Positions 26,012 through 38,417 of a stretch of 64,000 bases of DNA are shown piece by piece. The stretch is from Holacanthus passer (lineage: Eukaryota; Chordata; Actinopteri; Pomacanthidae). The stretch covers positions 3,537,501 to 3,601,500 of the forward strand of contig JAFREQ010000017.1 in the NCBI GenBank assembly GCA_025331565.1. The letters run 5' to 3'. A program made the position numbers and the translations under genes. The number at the start of each line of letters is the position of its first letter. Position 1 is the first letter of the stretch. Under the pieces are notes generated by a model, which saw nothing but the letters and a program-made list of their open reading frames with translations, did no database searches and was not told where the DNA came from.

Positions 26012-28001
26012 GACAACTGTTAAAGACGAGAAAGGTCCATTGATGATTTCTTTCATTATCAATACATTCTTCAGAAAAAAATACAAACAAAAAGTTACCC
26101 TTTTCCCAAATCATTTTTTCAACTCATTTTCAACTATGTGTACAGTTACATTTCTATTATATTGCTATTATACCAACACCACATTCTAGCATCATATTTA
26201 GTGTTTTGTTTGGCTAGAAGCACATTGAGGTTTGAGTACTGATTTATATTTATATTTTAACAGGAGTTAGCTACATCTGATGATGATGAACTATGACAAA
26301 ACTGCAAGACCTTTTTCAAACTCTACCCTGCCTGAGGGAGACAAGGAATAAAATCATGTGGTTATACATGACTAACAATCATTTTATAGTCAAATATTAA
26401 AATTGCATTTCTTGGATTCTTTCAACAAAACAATATAAGGCACTATTTCAGCATGTATGCTCCTTGGAGGAAATAAACCTATTTCTGTTTCTATGTTGAT
26501 GCTATGTCCTACAAAAAACATCCCAAATCTTAACATCTTGCTCATGGATTGTTAATCAAGGCTTTTCAACATGTCACAGAACAGTATGTTATGGTTAAAA
26601 TAACAGTTAAATATAACATGGGATGCATAGTTGGTTGTTCAATATGAATCCATAAACCAGCTTCAAACTGAGGGGTTTTCACTATTGTTATAATATGATT
26701 AATTTCTGTACTAATTATCCACCACAAACCAAATATAGGAACCTGTAGTTCTTTTGAAAAGTCTACAGGTCCAGAATTAAAAGAACAAAAATCAATGCCA
26801 ATAGCGAATAGTTTTTTAAATCACACAATCCCTGTGGTTTTCACATTCAGATTATGAGTGATGACTCAAAACACTACATCACTTCTGGCTGTCAGACTTC
26901 TCTGGAGCTTGTTGTGGAATCTTGTGAAACTAAAACAAGCCCGGAGGAAATTATGAAAGGCTGCCGGACCTAACAATTACAGGGAAGATATATGGGGTTC
27001 TTACATAAAGAAAATAAAGTTCACATTTTAGCACATTAACCCACCATGTTTTCATACAGACACTAAATAACAAGCTGCTGTTATGAGGTCAGGAGATCAA
27101 ACAGCAGGTATGTTTTCTACACACCGAGAAACAAACTGAAAACGCGCGGTTTTCACGCAGACAGATTTCCAGTGCGGGATCTCGTTGAATTCACAAGCCT
27201 CAACAACCGGGCAAAGCACTTCCAGCAACACAAAGACAACCAGGCACCGTAATTGCCTGGCAGACATATGACCGCGGCTGTGAGGGGACCGTGTCCCGGG
27301 TTGCCGCTCTAAAAAGGCAGCGGATCGTAGCCATTACTCGGTCAGAGCAGAGCCAGTGCGCAGGATATGAATGGAGACACTGTAAGCGGCTTGCTACATG
27401 CTAGCTGGTGTTTTCAAAGAGCTTTGCATGCATATTGTGCCGATTCGCCACAATATACAGTTTTCAACAAGTACCCGACTTACTAAAGACTCAAAGTTAA
27501 TAAATCGCTTCATTTCAAATCCCCGTTTCACCTCCACTTCCAGCATTTTGATGCATCTGGGTTGAATTTCGTTAGCCTAGCAACCTAGCCTGCTTAGCCA
27601 ACCAGCTATCAACAATATTCAGACGTACAGCTAGCTTGAGCCTTTGACATTCAAAACAAACCACCGAGTGACACAATTTAAACCCTCATACTGCACAGCG
27701 GCACCTCGACTCAACCAAAACAAGGCAGCAATGTTTGCCCACAAGTGTAAACGCCATTGCGTAGCGAGCTATCTATCTCTCCTTGCAAGCAAAATATGAG
27801 TTAATGTTGGAATACTCTTGGATGAGGGGGTATGCTTGGGAATTCGGTGGAAAATGACTATGTTTGCCGGGTTGTGCCGCAGCGTGGCGCCTGGATTGCG
27901 GCAGCTGTGTAGTTTGCGGCTTCGCTGCAGTGCGCGAATATTGCAGCTTTGATACAGTTATTCGGATTAATAGAGAAAAAGCTACATTGTAACAAACTCA
28001 C

Positions 28002-28230
28002 CCGAGACGATAGAGGTGCAGGCAGCGCGGGGTCTCCAGGACAGCCTCGCACGGGCTGCTGTACAGGACCCAGCTACAGGCAGGAAACAGGAGACTTCCG
28101 TTTTGCCTGATTGAAATCTGTGCCTCGTCTCCTCGTCTCGAAAGTTGAAGTTTGCGAGCGATGTGCTCAGAAAGTTTTTCATACGCCTTAAATTTTGTCC
28201 TCGTTGAAGCTGGTCTGGTGCGTTTTGTTT
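28002..28230 (-). other. Candidate 5' non-coding exon of BICRA
   Basis: On the minus strand a consensus donor (GTGAGT at 27996-28001) follows a CpG-richer stretch, about 2 kb upstream of the BICRA start codon. The BICRA ATG exon at 26011 itself follows a plausible acceptor, so an untranslated first exon is expected. The outer edge of this exon is a guess; no transcription start can be seen. Confidence 0.4.
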
Positions 28231-28639
28231 TAAAAAATAACAATACATTTGTGCTAATGGAATGCAGTCAAACAAGAGAGAGACGTTCCTCCGTCCTGAG
28301 ACAGTGAACAACAGCACATAGAGACACCAAATCTTCAGTGCAAAACAAAAGAATGAATGATGCAACATTCAATCGAGTGAAGCAAACATTCAGACTAGAC
28401 ATGCGATGCAAATGACAGAATACAAAACAGGATACAAAATAAGGTACAAACATGTAGTACAATATGTAAGACATCTATGTAAGATGTAAGACTTAAAGCA
28501 GAAAATATAAACAAAATAAAATAGTATAGACAAATGCAAAGTGTAATAGTGGTCCAGTAAAGTGACGATGGGTAGGACGTGACTAGTGCAGGTGTGTGTC
28601 TGTGTGTGTATGAGAGGGGGTGGGGGGTCCATGGGTCTT

Positions 28640-28890
28640 TGTTTATTATGTTGAGATTGGGGGCACCAGGAGTCTGGAGCTTTGGGGAAGAAGCTGTTTG
28701 CGTCTGGAGGTTTTTGCCCAGATGTATCTTTTTCCAGAGGGCAGCAGGGAGAAGAGGCTGCAGGATGGGGCTTTTATGATCCTGGAGGCTCTGTTTTTGC
28801 ATCACAGTTACCACACCACCAGACAGTGATGCAGCTGGTCAGGATGCTGTTACTGGTTCCTCTGTAGAAGGTGGACAGGATGACTTCTCC
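28640..28890 (-). mobile_element. Degraded LINE reverse transcriptase C-terminal fragment
   Basis: Read on the minus strand, the translation STFYRGTSNSILTSCITVWC, then PLEKDTSGQKPPDANSFFPK after a frame break, resembles the C-terminal end of reverse transcriptases from teleost non-LTR elements. It is short, contains a stop and a shift, and lacks the catalytic core. It is a dead 5'-truncated fragment upstream of BICRA. The exact clade (Rex1- or L2-like) cannot be fixed from this fragment. Confidence 0.5.
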
Positions 28891-30695
28891 TCATAATGGC
28901 TGTTAAGATAATGACAATGTTTAAAATCAACTAAGAAATAACAGACTGCTATTTGGCCTGCTGAAACCACTGCTATAAGTAAAAACATCCTGATCCAAAG
29001 CTTAATCTGGGATCTGAAACAACATACAACATGGTGACGACAGTGTCAGTGTTTTGGGAATGCTTTGACTGATCAGCATCTGAGAGAACCATAAAATGTT
29101 TGGGGAAAGTCTGCTTAGGACCCTCAGACACCTAAAGGTGACTTTTTTACATTTTAAATAAATGTTTTAAAGTATGAAGGGCCCAGTGTGGAAGAGCAGA
29201 AGAAACATATTCCATAACACTGTGAAATATTATTATTGTCATTAAAAAGTGTTGTAACTAATGCATGTGGCAACATATTCTTAAACATCAAACAGATGGT
29301 TTGCAGTCATCATACTTGTGCTCAGCTGCAGTAATACAGACCTTAGATTTTTTTTTTTTTTTAAATTGGGAATAGACAAGAAAGATAAGTCTTAGATTAG
29401 ACTACAAAGGAAATGGTGGGGAAAGTAAATGCATGCCCTCCTCACCCTGATTTCAGAAAAAAAACAAGTGAAAGAGTTTCATGGTTACATGGATGCAGTG
29501 CATGTTGTATACAGACTTACAGCATCAAAGCTGCTAAAGGACTCTCACTTAGATAAAAGATGTAGGCTAAATTTTATTCTACTTTTCTTCTACTTCGTGA
29601 CATATTTTGTGTATAAAAACTGTTGTGATTTCATCTAACCATACACTACCATACACAGAACTAGTATGCATGGCCCAAAACTCCAAAAGATTAATTGCAA
29701 CAGAGTTAATAAGCATCCTCAGAGGAAACAAATACATTACTGTACTTCTACAGCTGTCTTTTCATCATTTTTTGAGAAAAATAATCATTACATGATATAT
29801 AAACGTAAGGCAGCTTAAATAAAATACAATATTATACACAGCAAGAAGATTCTCACAAACCAAAGATATGCAGGGTTTGTTTAATTGGTGATGGTGTAGG
29901 TGTAAATGTGAGCATTAATGGTTGCGTGATGTGACAGCACATGTCCACTGGGATCTTCTCCAGCATCTTGCAACCTTTCAGTGACAGGGATGATATGGAT
30001 TGATGTACTATATAGGCTTGGTCTGTTCGCATGTTGGAATATTCTTGTAGTTCATTCAAATGTGTCATTTGTGCAGTGCTTTATAAATTAGATAACCAAA
30101 AGAGTCAGCTAGAAATGACCAGCATCATTGTTTTGTATTGGCCATTTATTTATCATAAGATGCCTTCACGAGTTGTCAGTAATATCAAGGTTATGAGTTG
30201 GCGAAGAGATGCAAAAGATATGACTGAGAAGTTGTTGAGTAATATAATATTAAAATGATAATGTAGTGTTTATAATCGTAATATAGGTCGTGATACAGCA
30301 ATCACTGTTTGATAGCAATTTAAACACCAATCATTGTTAATAATTACATACAACATCTCCTCCTCGATTGGTCTCAGAACCACTTTTGATTCGACTCTAA
30401 AACCAATCAACACCAAAACACGTGCTCATGTTCTGTTTTTGTTATTAATTGCGGACCTGAAACAAATGTAGTGGGTACAATAACTTGGGGGAGATGGTGA
30501 TGAAGCTTACGAAGAGCACCTGAACACAGCAGCAGTGTTTCGACATCTCCCGTGTCACATGACAGAGGTGATGGTTACTTTGCGGCTGGTGATGTGACAA
30601 GGCGAACCAGATCCGCAGCTGCTAGCACTGGTTAGCAAGTTTGTTGACTTTCGCATTACCTCGTTTCTCCTCAAAATCAGAGCAGTGACACGAAA
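28891..30695. other. Spacer between BICRA and NAPA, with NAPA promoter side
   Basis: No gene is supported. A T-run lies near 29349-29362. The last 200 bases before 30696 are more CpG-rich and probably hold the NAPA promoter and 5' UTR. Open frames of 60-75 codons in this AT-rich stretch look random. Confidence 0.45.
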
Positions 30696-33600
30696 ATGGA
30701 CAACAGTGGGAAAGAAAAGGAAGCCACGGCTTTAATGGCTGAGGCTGAAAAGAAAATGAAATCATCGCAGTCGTTTTTCGGAGCGTTGTTTGGGTGAGTA
30801 TGGCTGTTAGCTGCTGTTTAGCTAATTTTGTCAAGCTAAAGGCCAAGTAAGCGGAAGATGGCTAGCTGACCACCAGACTAGTTACCACCAGAGCTAAAGG
30901 CAGGACCAAAACAAATCCTTAACAACACTGCAACACGGGGCTGTTTTGTATCTAATATTAAGTTGTTGTGGTCAATGTTAGCGCGCGTGGTCAACGCTAC
31001 AGTTTAGCTAAATATGTAGCGTTATCTTCCTCCAGATCACCGCTGAACACTGAGAATCATTACGTCTAAAATAGAGGTGTAAACGAGGCTCAAGTACACG
31101 ATGCTAACTGTCTACTCGAGAATACCTTTATTATGTAAGTGTCGATGAGGTCGTAATCAAAGATGAGTCGTGTAATATTTCAAGTTATTCTCTTACACAG
31201 AAACAAGGGCGCTGGAGTGTTGGTGTTATAGCGACACCCACAGGGGAAGTTTTGCAAAATCACTCAGTTGTTCGGTGCAAATCACATGTCCATCACATTT
31301 GTTTACAATAGCAGAATGCAAAGGATTTGTGAGTTGCATCAGATTTAGTAAGATGGTAAGATAAGCCCCCACCCAGCAACAGAGCAGAGCATGGTTAGAA
31401 CCATCCAAGCCCAGCTTAAATTATATCAGTGGGTTTCTGTTTCACTCGGAAACATTCCTGAATAGAGACTGCAAGTTGTATATGAAAACAGCCCATAATA
31501 TCCCTACATTATCAATATCTAGTTTTTGACTTAATGTTTGTCAGTATCACCTAGCAGTTCTGTATGATCTCTGTTTAACTAAACATGTGTGCTGTCATAC
31601 AGGGGTTCCTCCAAGATGGAAGAGGCCTGTGACATGTATGTGAGGGCAGCCAACATGTACAAAATGGCCAAAAATTGGTGTGGTAAGAATAATAATTACA
31701 GGTTGAATGACCAAGTGATGATTGCCATTCATTGTTTACATCTGACTTCAATCTTCCTAACATCAAACATTTTCTTTTCAGCTGCAGGAAATGCTTTCTC
31801 CCAAGCTGCTCGCCTTCACCTTCAGATGCAGAGCAAACACGATGCTGCAACTAACTTCATAGATGCTGGAAATGCCTTCAAAAAAGCAGATCCACAAGGT
31901 AATAATTATGCATCACTACCCTCAAGATACTGTCAATGACTGCTGAAGCTCGCTTGTAATGCCTGTTTTACAAGCTGCTGTGCCAGTTCCAGTGAACCAT
32001 GTACATAAATATCTAAGGTCATTAAGATCTTCCACATGGAAAGCTTTAACAGCATTATTCAAGGCTCTTTCCGCTGAGCAGTTAGCAAAAGAGAATGTGG
32101 ACAAATGAATGCTTTTGGCTTGATGTCATTATTTATTTACACTGTTCTCCGGTGCAGTGGCCACCATATTTTCGTCATATTGTTAAATGGACTCTCACCT
32201 TGAACCTTGCACTTTTCACAACTGGTTGCTTCTAATTGTATTGATCTTGGAATCAAAGTTTATTCTTACTTTGTTCTTTCATAGGTGTGAATTCACTAAA
32301 TATTTGCAGTGACATGGTCTTTGAATATGTCATGTGTCTAAATATGACTGTTTTTCTTAACAGAGGCCATAAACTGCCTAAACCGAGCTATTGAGATATA
32401 CACTGATATGGTGAGTCTATGAACAGAGAGCTCTTCTGAGAATTTTTTTTGTTTGGATCATCTAATTTATTTATCTAATATGTAACTCCCTGTGTTGATC
32501 TCTCTCTCTCTCTCTCTCTCCTCTGTTGATGTTTTTTGCTTTTAGGGGCGCTTCACCATCGCAGCCAAACATCACATCAGCATTGCTGAAATATATGAGA
32601 CAGAACTGGTTGACATTGACAAGGTCAGATGAAATATCCTACTTTCACGTTTATCATTTTACATATTATTTCCATTGTTGCTTCTTATTTGATAGTGTCC
32701 AATAGTGTCTATTGTTTTAACCTATCAAATAATCTCTTCTTAATCATGAGCATGGGAAAGCTCTGTTTACACTTTATGTCCATTTTTGTCCATTTTCCAT
32801 TCCAGGCCATTGCTCATTATGAACAGGCAGCAGATTATTACAAAGGTGAAGAATCCACCAGGTGACTATTTTAAACTTCCTGTTTGTGTTAAGGGTGACA
32901 TGTTTTATATGCTTGTGTTTTTTCCAGTTTTTTTTTTTGTTTGCTTCGAATTAATGCAATTTCTTTTTATTTTACATTCTTGTTTTATAATTGTGCAGTT
33001 CAGTTACTTGGTGGTCTATTGCCCTTGATTTCTGTGAACATGTGTGGACTAAGAAACTTTTTCCTTTTCAGTTCAGCAAACAAGTGCCTTCTGAAAGTAG
33101 CAACCTACGCAGCTCAGCTGGAGCAGTACCCAAAAGCGATTGAGATCTATGAACAGGTTTGATAATGCAGCCTTTGTCTCTACGTGTTATCAGTTCCTTC
33201 AGGGGCTGTACTAACGAAACAAACATGAACTGTACTTTGTGATTTCAGGTTGGAACCCACGCAATGGACAGTACCCTCCTGAAATACAGTGCCAAAGATC
33301 ACTTCTTCAAGGCAGCACTGTGTCACTTCTGTGTAGATATGCTGAATGCAAAAGTAAGCGGCAATACAGAACTTGTGTCAATGTACAGCAAGTGTTCTAT
33401 GAGCCATTCCCCTGATGTTCATCCTCTTGTCATCCAGCTTGCTGTGCAGAAGTACGAAGAAATGTTTCCGGCCTTTTCAGACTCTCGAGAATGCAAGCTG
33501 TTGAAGGTAGGCTTTGGTGTTATTTTGCCTCCAAAATTCTTAATTCTTAAGCAAAAATATAGAAGAGCGGTGAGGCTGATAGAGAGCAGTTTATCACAAC

Positions 33601-34586
33601 AGACTGCTGAGGGTAAACTTTACAATTGGCTGACTGTTGCTTTTCCTTCTGCTCTGGTGTCTGTTGTTTTCAACAAAAGCTTTTGATGACACATGGTTGA
33701 CCTTGTTAACATCTACATGCTAGTAATCAAAAATAAAATTGGACACATTCTGGTGGCTCACCTGTATTAAGATTGAGTCCTTACTGCAGCAACCTGGGTG
33801 CGATTCCAGCCCAGGCCCTTTGCTGTGTGTCCCACTCCTGTCTCCCTGTTTTTCCAGTCTCACTTCAGCTGTCACTATCCAAAAAAGCACAAAAGGCCAA
33901 AAAAAGATGATCCATAATTTGCACTATACAAAATGTTCCTCAAGATTTCACCCCCCAGCATCATATAACAAAAGCACTAATCAGCTCAGTACAGGTAAGA
34001 CGTGCCTCCAACTATTCTGTTTGGAGTAAGAGAGCCATGTGGGTGTTTAAAAACTTCAAGTAATTTTCTGATGCATACAGGCATGCAGACAGACCTTTTG
34101 TTTTGGCATCTCAGTTGTGTCACAAAATGTTTAACTCAGATTGTATTTTTGTCTATGAGCAGCCTTTCTAATGTAAAGTGTTATTGTAAAAAATCTTTTT
34201 ATTTAACAGAAACTTCTAGATGCCTATGAAGAACAGAATGTGGATGCCTATACTGACTCGGTAAGTGTACAATTATCTTTCAACAAAACAGCATATAGCC
34301 AAGGTAAGCAGTAAGTTTAAAAATCCTGGGCTGACATCAGTGCTCTACTGTGTTTCTAAGTTTATATGCTGTAGTGCTTTCTTTATAACTCATTTGAATC
34401 CAAATAGAACTTTCTTGGACCTGAAAGATTAATATCTTTTTGGGCTGTAGGTAATTTTGGCGACATTTTCTTCTCATTTCTCAGGTGAAGGAATATGACA
34501 CCATTTCACGGTTGGACCAGTGGCTCACCACCATGCTTCTCCGCATCAAGAAAACCATACAGGACGATGAGAGTGACCTTCGCTGA
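30696..34586 (+). CDS. napa: Alpha-soluble NSF attachment protein (alpha-SNAP)
   Basis: Alpha-SNAP binds assembled SNARE complexes and recruits the ATPase NSF to take them apart after membrane fusion. Eleven exons join in frame: 30696-30793, 31603-31682, 31782-31898, 32364-32410, 32546-32623, 32806-32861, 33072-33156, 33249-33353, 33438-33506, 34210-34260 and 34485-34586. The result is 295 residues, exactly the human length. It opens MDNSGKEKEATALMAEAEKK, has the membrane-attachment loop SQSFFGALFGGSSK and a series of TPR-like helical pairs (AAGNAFSQAARLHLQMQSKH, FTIAAKHHISIAEIYE, AIAHYEQAADYYKGEE). The C-terminus SRLDQWLTTMLLRIKK...DLR is the region that stimulates NSF. All splice junctions are GT-AG. 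Alpha rather than beta or gamma is supported by sequence and by BICRA next door. Poly(A) signals lie at 35042-35047 and 35701-35706. Confidence 0.97.
32499..32524. repeat. (TC)n microsatellite in NAPA intron 4
   Basis: About thirteen TC dinucleotides occur in the pyrimidine-rich sequence 20-45 bases before the exon 5 acceptor. They may simply extend the polypyrimidine tract of that splice site. Confidence 0.9.
33745..33912 (+). mobile_element. tRNA-derived SINE in NAPA intron 9
   Basis: The unit holds GGTGCGATTCCAG, close to the B box of a polymerase III promoter (GGTTCGAATCC), after a decayed A-box region (GTGGCTCACC). It is followed by a body rich in CCC and CTGTC and an A-rich tail (AAAAGGCCAAAAAAAG). 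This organisation is that of the tRNA-headed SINEs common in percomorph fish. It inserted in the sense direction about 240 bases after exon 9. Target-site duplications were not identified. Confidence 0.65.
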
Positions 34587-37142
34587 CTTCCCTCCCAGAT
34601 CGTCCTCAAGCCCTCAACAACCGATTGCATCCTTCTTTTTTGCCTTGAGCCTCTCACTTCCATTCTAGCAGCAATCTTAACTGTTTGACCATTAGCCCTT
34701 ATATTCCTTCACAGATACTGTGTTTCTTTCCCATCTGCAGTATTTTTTCATGCCTTTTTAACCTGCTCAACTCAAATGCTCCAAAAATTATGGTCTTTAT
34801 AGGTATGAACACTATTTTCCTGAGTGCACACTGCACACAGTATGTTAGTTGTGTATTGTATGATATAGGTATTGGCCCAATATTAGTTAAAATATTCATT
34901 ATGGGCTGCAATATCAAATACCCATACCAGCACACTTGTATAAAAAGGTTTTATTTGATGTTTCTTGTTGTAAAATGGATGAGAGGATGCCAGTTTATTA
35001 ACACTTTGATCTACAAAATCTATTTTCCAGAATGTGCTTCAAATAAACTTAACTGACCAAAATGCCAATATAGACTAAAGCAGTCACATTGGTTTTTGGT
35101 ACTTCTGAGTGCTCGAGTATACGTTGGTCATATCAGGGCACCTCTAATTAAACAGCACTTCATCTCAGCTGCAGAGCTCCTCTCCCAGCAGAGAGGCCAA
35201 GAGTTTCTGAGGTTACTCCACAACAAATACCCCCTCTGCCTTATACTGCGAAGTTCTCAGGACGTGAACAGCTAGAGTTGATGAAAAAAAAAAAAAAAAA
35301 AAAATCATGCTTTTAGAAGCGTTAACAATTTGCTAATTGTTTTTGTCATTTCCATTTGAAGTGCTTTTATTCCACAAAAGAAGGTGAAAGAAGCCCCTCA
35401 CCTTTATGGACATTTGCATGGTTTGGTATGGATGAGAAAGCTAGAGCAGCCGTTTTCCACTGTATAGGAGTTATTTCTCAAGTGTTTTTTGTGATTGTCT
35501 GATCTGTGTTTTTCTGTCATAACTAACCAGGCTGAAAAAAAAAATGCATTTTTTAAGGCCTGCACGAGATGCAATACATTGAAGAAAAAGGAGCTTTACT
35601 GATCTGAACACTGTGCTCATGTCCCCTCCTGGTGATGTTGTCAATAGACAATTGGTCTTAAATAATTTGTACATCAGTGATGTTTCCTGTCAAACGTTTG
35701 AATAAACCTGTCTGAGACGCACAGCATCCTGGGCGTGGCCTCCACCTGCCTGCTCTGCTGCCTTCACTGATCACCTGATCTCATGTACCTGCATGTTCTC
35801 GCGTCGCTGTCACGGGTCCATCAAAGGAAAATGTGAGGTTGGAAACTAAATGATGCGGTTTTGTGCGCCTGTTTGTCTGCCGCTCGGATCTGAAGGCTCC
35901 CGGATGATCTTTAGTTCTCCTGCAGCTTCAGACAGATGCTTCAGCCTGTGATCGGTGTGCGTTCATCCTGGGTGTAGTAAGTATTTTTTACAAAACTCGA
36001 ATGTTAAATTATTTTCTTTATGTCTGGTTAGACTTTTTAAACTCCAGCTTACAGGTCTCACCTGTCGCGCAGGTGTTTTTGTGACTCGATGTTTGTGAAG
36101 TCTAGGCAGGTTTATTGAATTTTAATCGAATCTATAAATCTATATTTTTTAAATGAAGCTCACAAGCACAAACCTTTATTTATACCTGATATTTATACCT
36201 ATTTAAATGGTGTATAACATGGCAAAGCTGCAGTATGAGGCGTCCATATGCGAGTCATGTTAAATCCAGAGGCCTCAGGTGTTTTCTCATGCTGTTTAAT
36301 CAGTGAGCTCCCTCATGACTTTCCTCCTTTGTTATTTGTTCCAAGCCGGTTGCTTCAAATTAAACACTGGAGAGAAAAGTGTGTTCAAGTGCTTCCCAAC
36401 AGAATACCTGCATCACCTGCGGCCTGTGCAGATAGCATCAGTACTTTTTTTTTTTTAATGGTTCAGTAGATTTACATGTGAACTGTTGAGCAGATCATCG
36501 TTATTTCAAGAGTTACATAGTTTTGCTCTACCAGCCCACACAATGAGATCTATGTGTTAGTTATAGGTAATGTTATAAGATAATCCATCAGTATCTACTT
36601 ATAGGAGATCCTCTTTTTTCTCAGCTTTGTAAAATGTGCTTAATGTTAGAGGATGAGAATATAAAAGCAACCGTACTCTAATTTGGATACTTTATTGCTC
36701 CTTTACAGGAAATTACTTAGCTACAGCAATATATTCCACTGTAATATCGATGTGCATCATTTCAAACTATTATTAACGTCCTACCAACTTATATGGTCAG
36801 CAGGTCTGATCAAAGGTCTTTCAATAAAATGTGCTGCCGTTCTGTCAGTGGAACCTCTGGCAGTGCAATTCACAACTGAATTTGCATTAATTACAAAACT
36901 TATTGAAGCTGGCTGTTAATGTCCACTGAGGGTCAAGGCTGTAAAGTTTATTGATTTACATTAAGATGACCTGTCATCTCTGTATTTCTTCTGTTGGCAG
37001 GTACATCCAGTGTGTCACCTGCTGGCAGAGTCTGTGTAACCTGAAGACAATAACACACCAGGTCCCAGGACCATCTCCCCTGAAATATGATCCATTTCTA
37101 GCAACAACACACCACACAGCTTGGTTTACTTACCTCGAGCCA
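34587..37142 (+). other. NAPA 3' UTR and 5' non-coding part of the next gene
   Basis: The NAPA 3' UTR probably runs to one of the AATAAA signals at 35042 or 35701; a run of about 20 A lies at 35285-35304. Just before 35977 a donor (GTAAGT) follows CpG-containing sequence, and an acceptor ending at 37000 precedes the glycosyltransferase reading frame. A non-coding first exon ending at 35976 spliced to 37001 is therefore plausible. A T-run lies near 36449. Nothing else recognisable is present. Confidence 0.45.
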
Positions 37143-38417
37143 ATGAGACGTATTCAAACGTTTGGTGCTATGGTTCTCCTCGTCACTTTATTTGTGATCT
37201 TTTTCTACTCAACCCTAAACCTAGAGACGACCTACAGTCACAGGGCTCGACCAGGGGACCTCCTGAGGCAGCCCAGCCTCCAAGTCCACGACAGCGATGT
37301 GATAACACAAACCCCCAAGCAGGAGAGCTTCACCACACATCATTCTGTTGTCCACAATGTGTCTGACATCCTCAGACAGACCATCGCTCAAAATGGAGCG
37401 TACTGGAACCGTCTGCTGTACTCGGCCCTCAGGAACCTGGACAACGGACAAAATCCTTTCAGACATGACTCTGATTGGTCTCATTGCAGGGAGACAAATG
37501 AAGAGGTTCTACAAACCAATGTGCACGACTTCAACTCCTACCCGGTCTTATTCCAGAACTTTTTGCAGGGCATGAACTGCAGGTCTCCTCCAGTCCTCAT
37601 CAATCAACCCCACAAGTGCTTCTCTGGTAAAGAGAAGGGAGACAACCAAACCTTCCTGCTTTTTGCTATCAAGTCAACTCCTGGAAACTTTGAGCGGAGA
37701 CAGGCGGTGCGGGAGACCTGGGGACGAGAGGGGACGTATCAGAGTGGACTGAGAGTACACACAGTGTTTCTCTTGGGTAGCTCTCCGCTGGATGACCCTG
37801 ACCTCAGCTCGCTGCTGTCATATGAAGCAAGCCACTTTGGGGACCTCCTGCAGTGGGACTTCCACGAATCCCTCTTGAACCTGACGCTCAAAATGAACAT
37901 GTTCCTCCAGTGGACACTGAAATACTGTCCTCACGTCTCCTTTGTCTTTAGTGGAGATGATGATGTATTTGTCAACCCACCAGCATTACTCAGTTACCTG
38001 CAGTCTCTGGAGCCTTCAAAGGCCTCCCAGTTGTATGTTGGACATGTCATAAGCACAGCAAGTCCCCTCAGGGACCCTAAAAGCAAATACTACATTCCTC
38101 TGAGCTTCTATGACAGCCCATACCCTGCTTATGCTGGCGGGGGTGGTTTTCTTCTCTCTGGAGCGTTGCTGCAACCCCTATATTCAGTTTCACACGTCAT
38201 ACCTTTCTTCCCCATCGATGACGTGTACGTTGGGATGTGCGCTAAGGCTGTGGGAGTTACTCCTGAGGCACACAGCGGCTTTCAGACCTTTGATGTCAAG
38301 GAGCAGGATCGTGAGAATCTGTGCATACATAAAGATCTTATTCTGATTCACCAGCGCTCCCCACAGCAGATGAAGAAGCTGTGGAAAGGCATTCACAGCC
38401 CCTTGTTGACTTGTTGA
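37143..38417 (+). CDS. Beta-1,3-N-acetylglucosaminyltransferase, B3GNT2/B3GNT8-like
   Basis: This glycosyltransferase family 31 enzyme is expected to add N-acetylglucosamine in beta-1,3 linkage to galactose in the Golgi, building poly-N-acetyllactosamine chains. The coding part is a single exon of 424 residues. I chose the ATG at 37143 because it is followed by a type II signal anchor (MRRIQTFGAMVLLVTLFVIF), as in the family; the open frame extends upstream to 36951, but a likely acceptor at 36999-37000 interrupts it. Landmarks are AIKSTPGNFERRQAVRETWG, the metal-binding DDD at about residues 272-274 (FSGDDDVFVN), YPAYAGGGGFLLSG and IDDVYVGMCAKAVG at about 358. The catalytic half resembles B3GNT2 most, yet the position beside BCKDHA is that of human B3GNT8. 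I therefore leave the symbol open. Tail-to-tail with BCKDHA. Confidence 0.9.
   Translation: MRRIQTFGAMVLLVTLFVIFFYSTLNLETTYSHRARPGDLLRQPSLQVHDSDVITQTPKQESFTTHHSVVHNVSDILRQTIAQNGAYWNRLLYSALRNLDNGQNPFRHDSDWSHCRETNEEVLQTNVHDFNSYPVLFQNFLQGMNCRSPPVLINQPHKCFSGKEKGDNQTFLLFAIKSTPGNFERRQAVRETWGREGTYQSGLRVHTVFLLGSSPLDDPDLSSLLSYEASHFGDLLQWDFHESLLNLTLKMNMFLQWTLKYCPHVSFVFSGDDDVFVNPPALLSYLQSLEPSKASQLYVGHVISTASPLRDPKSKYYIPLSFYDSPYPAYAGGGGFLLSGALLQPLYSVSHVIPFFPIDDVYVGMCAKAVGVTPEAHSGFQTFDVKEQDRENLCIHKDLILIHQRSPQQMKKLWKGIHSPLLTC

Noticed and set aside
33745..33912. A functional tRNA gene suggested by the B-box-like motif
   Set aside because: The A box is degraded, no cloverleaf can be drawn, and an A-rich tail follows, so a SINE fits better.
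34685..35056. 123-codon plus-strand frame after NAPA
   Set aside because: It lies in the NAPA 3' UTR, is AT-rich with random composition and runs into the poly(A) signal at 35042.
36951..37142. Upstream ATG extending the glycosyltransferase frame by 64 residues
   Set aside because: A consensus splice acceptor at 36999-37000 lies inside the extension, and a type II enzyme of this family should begin with a short cytoplasmic tail before the anchor, which the ATG at 37143 provides.
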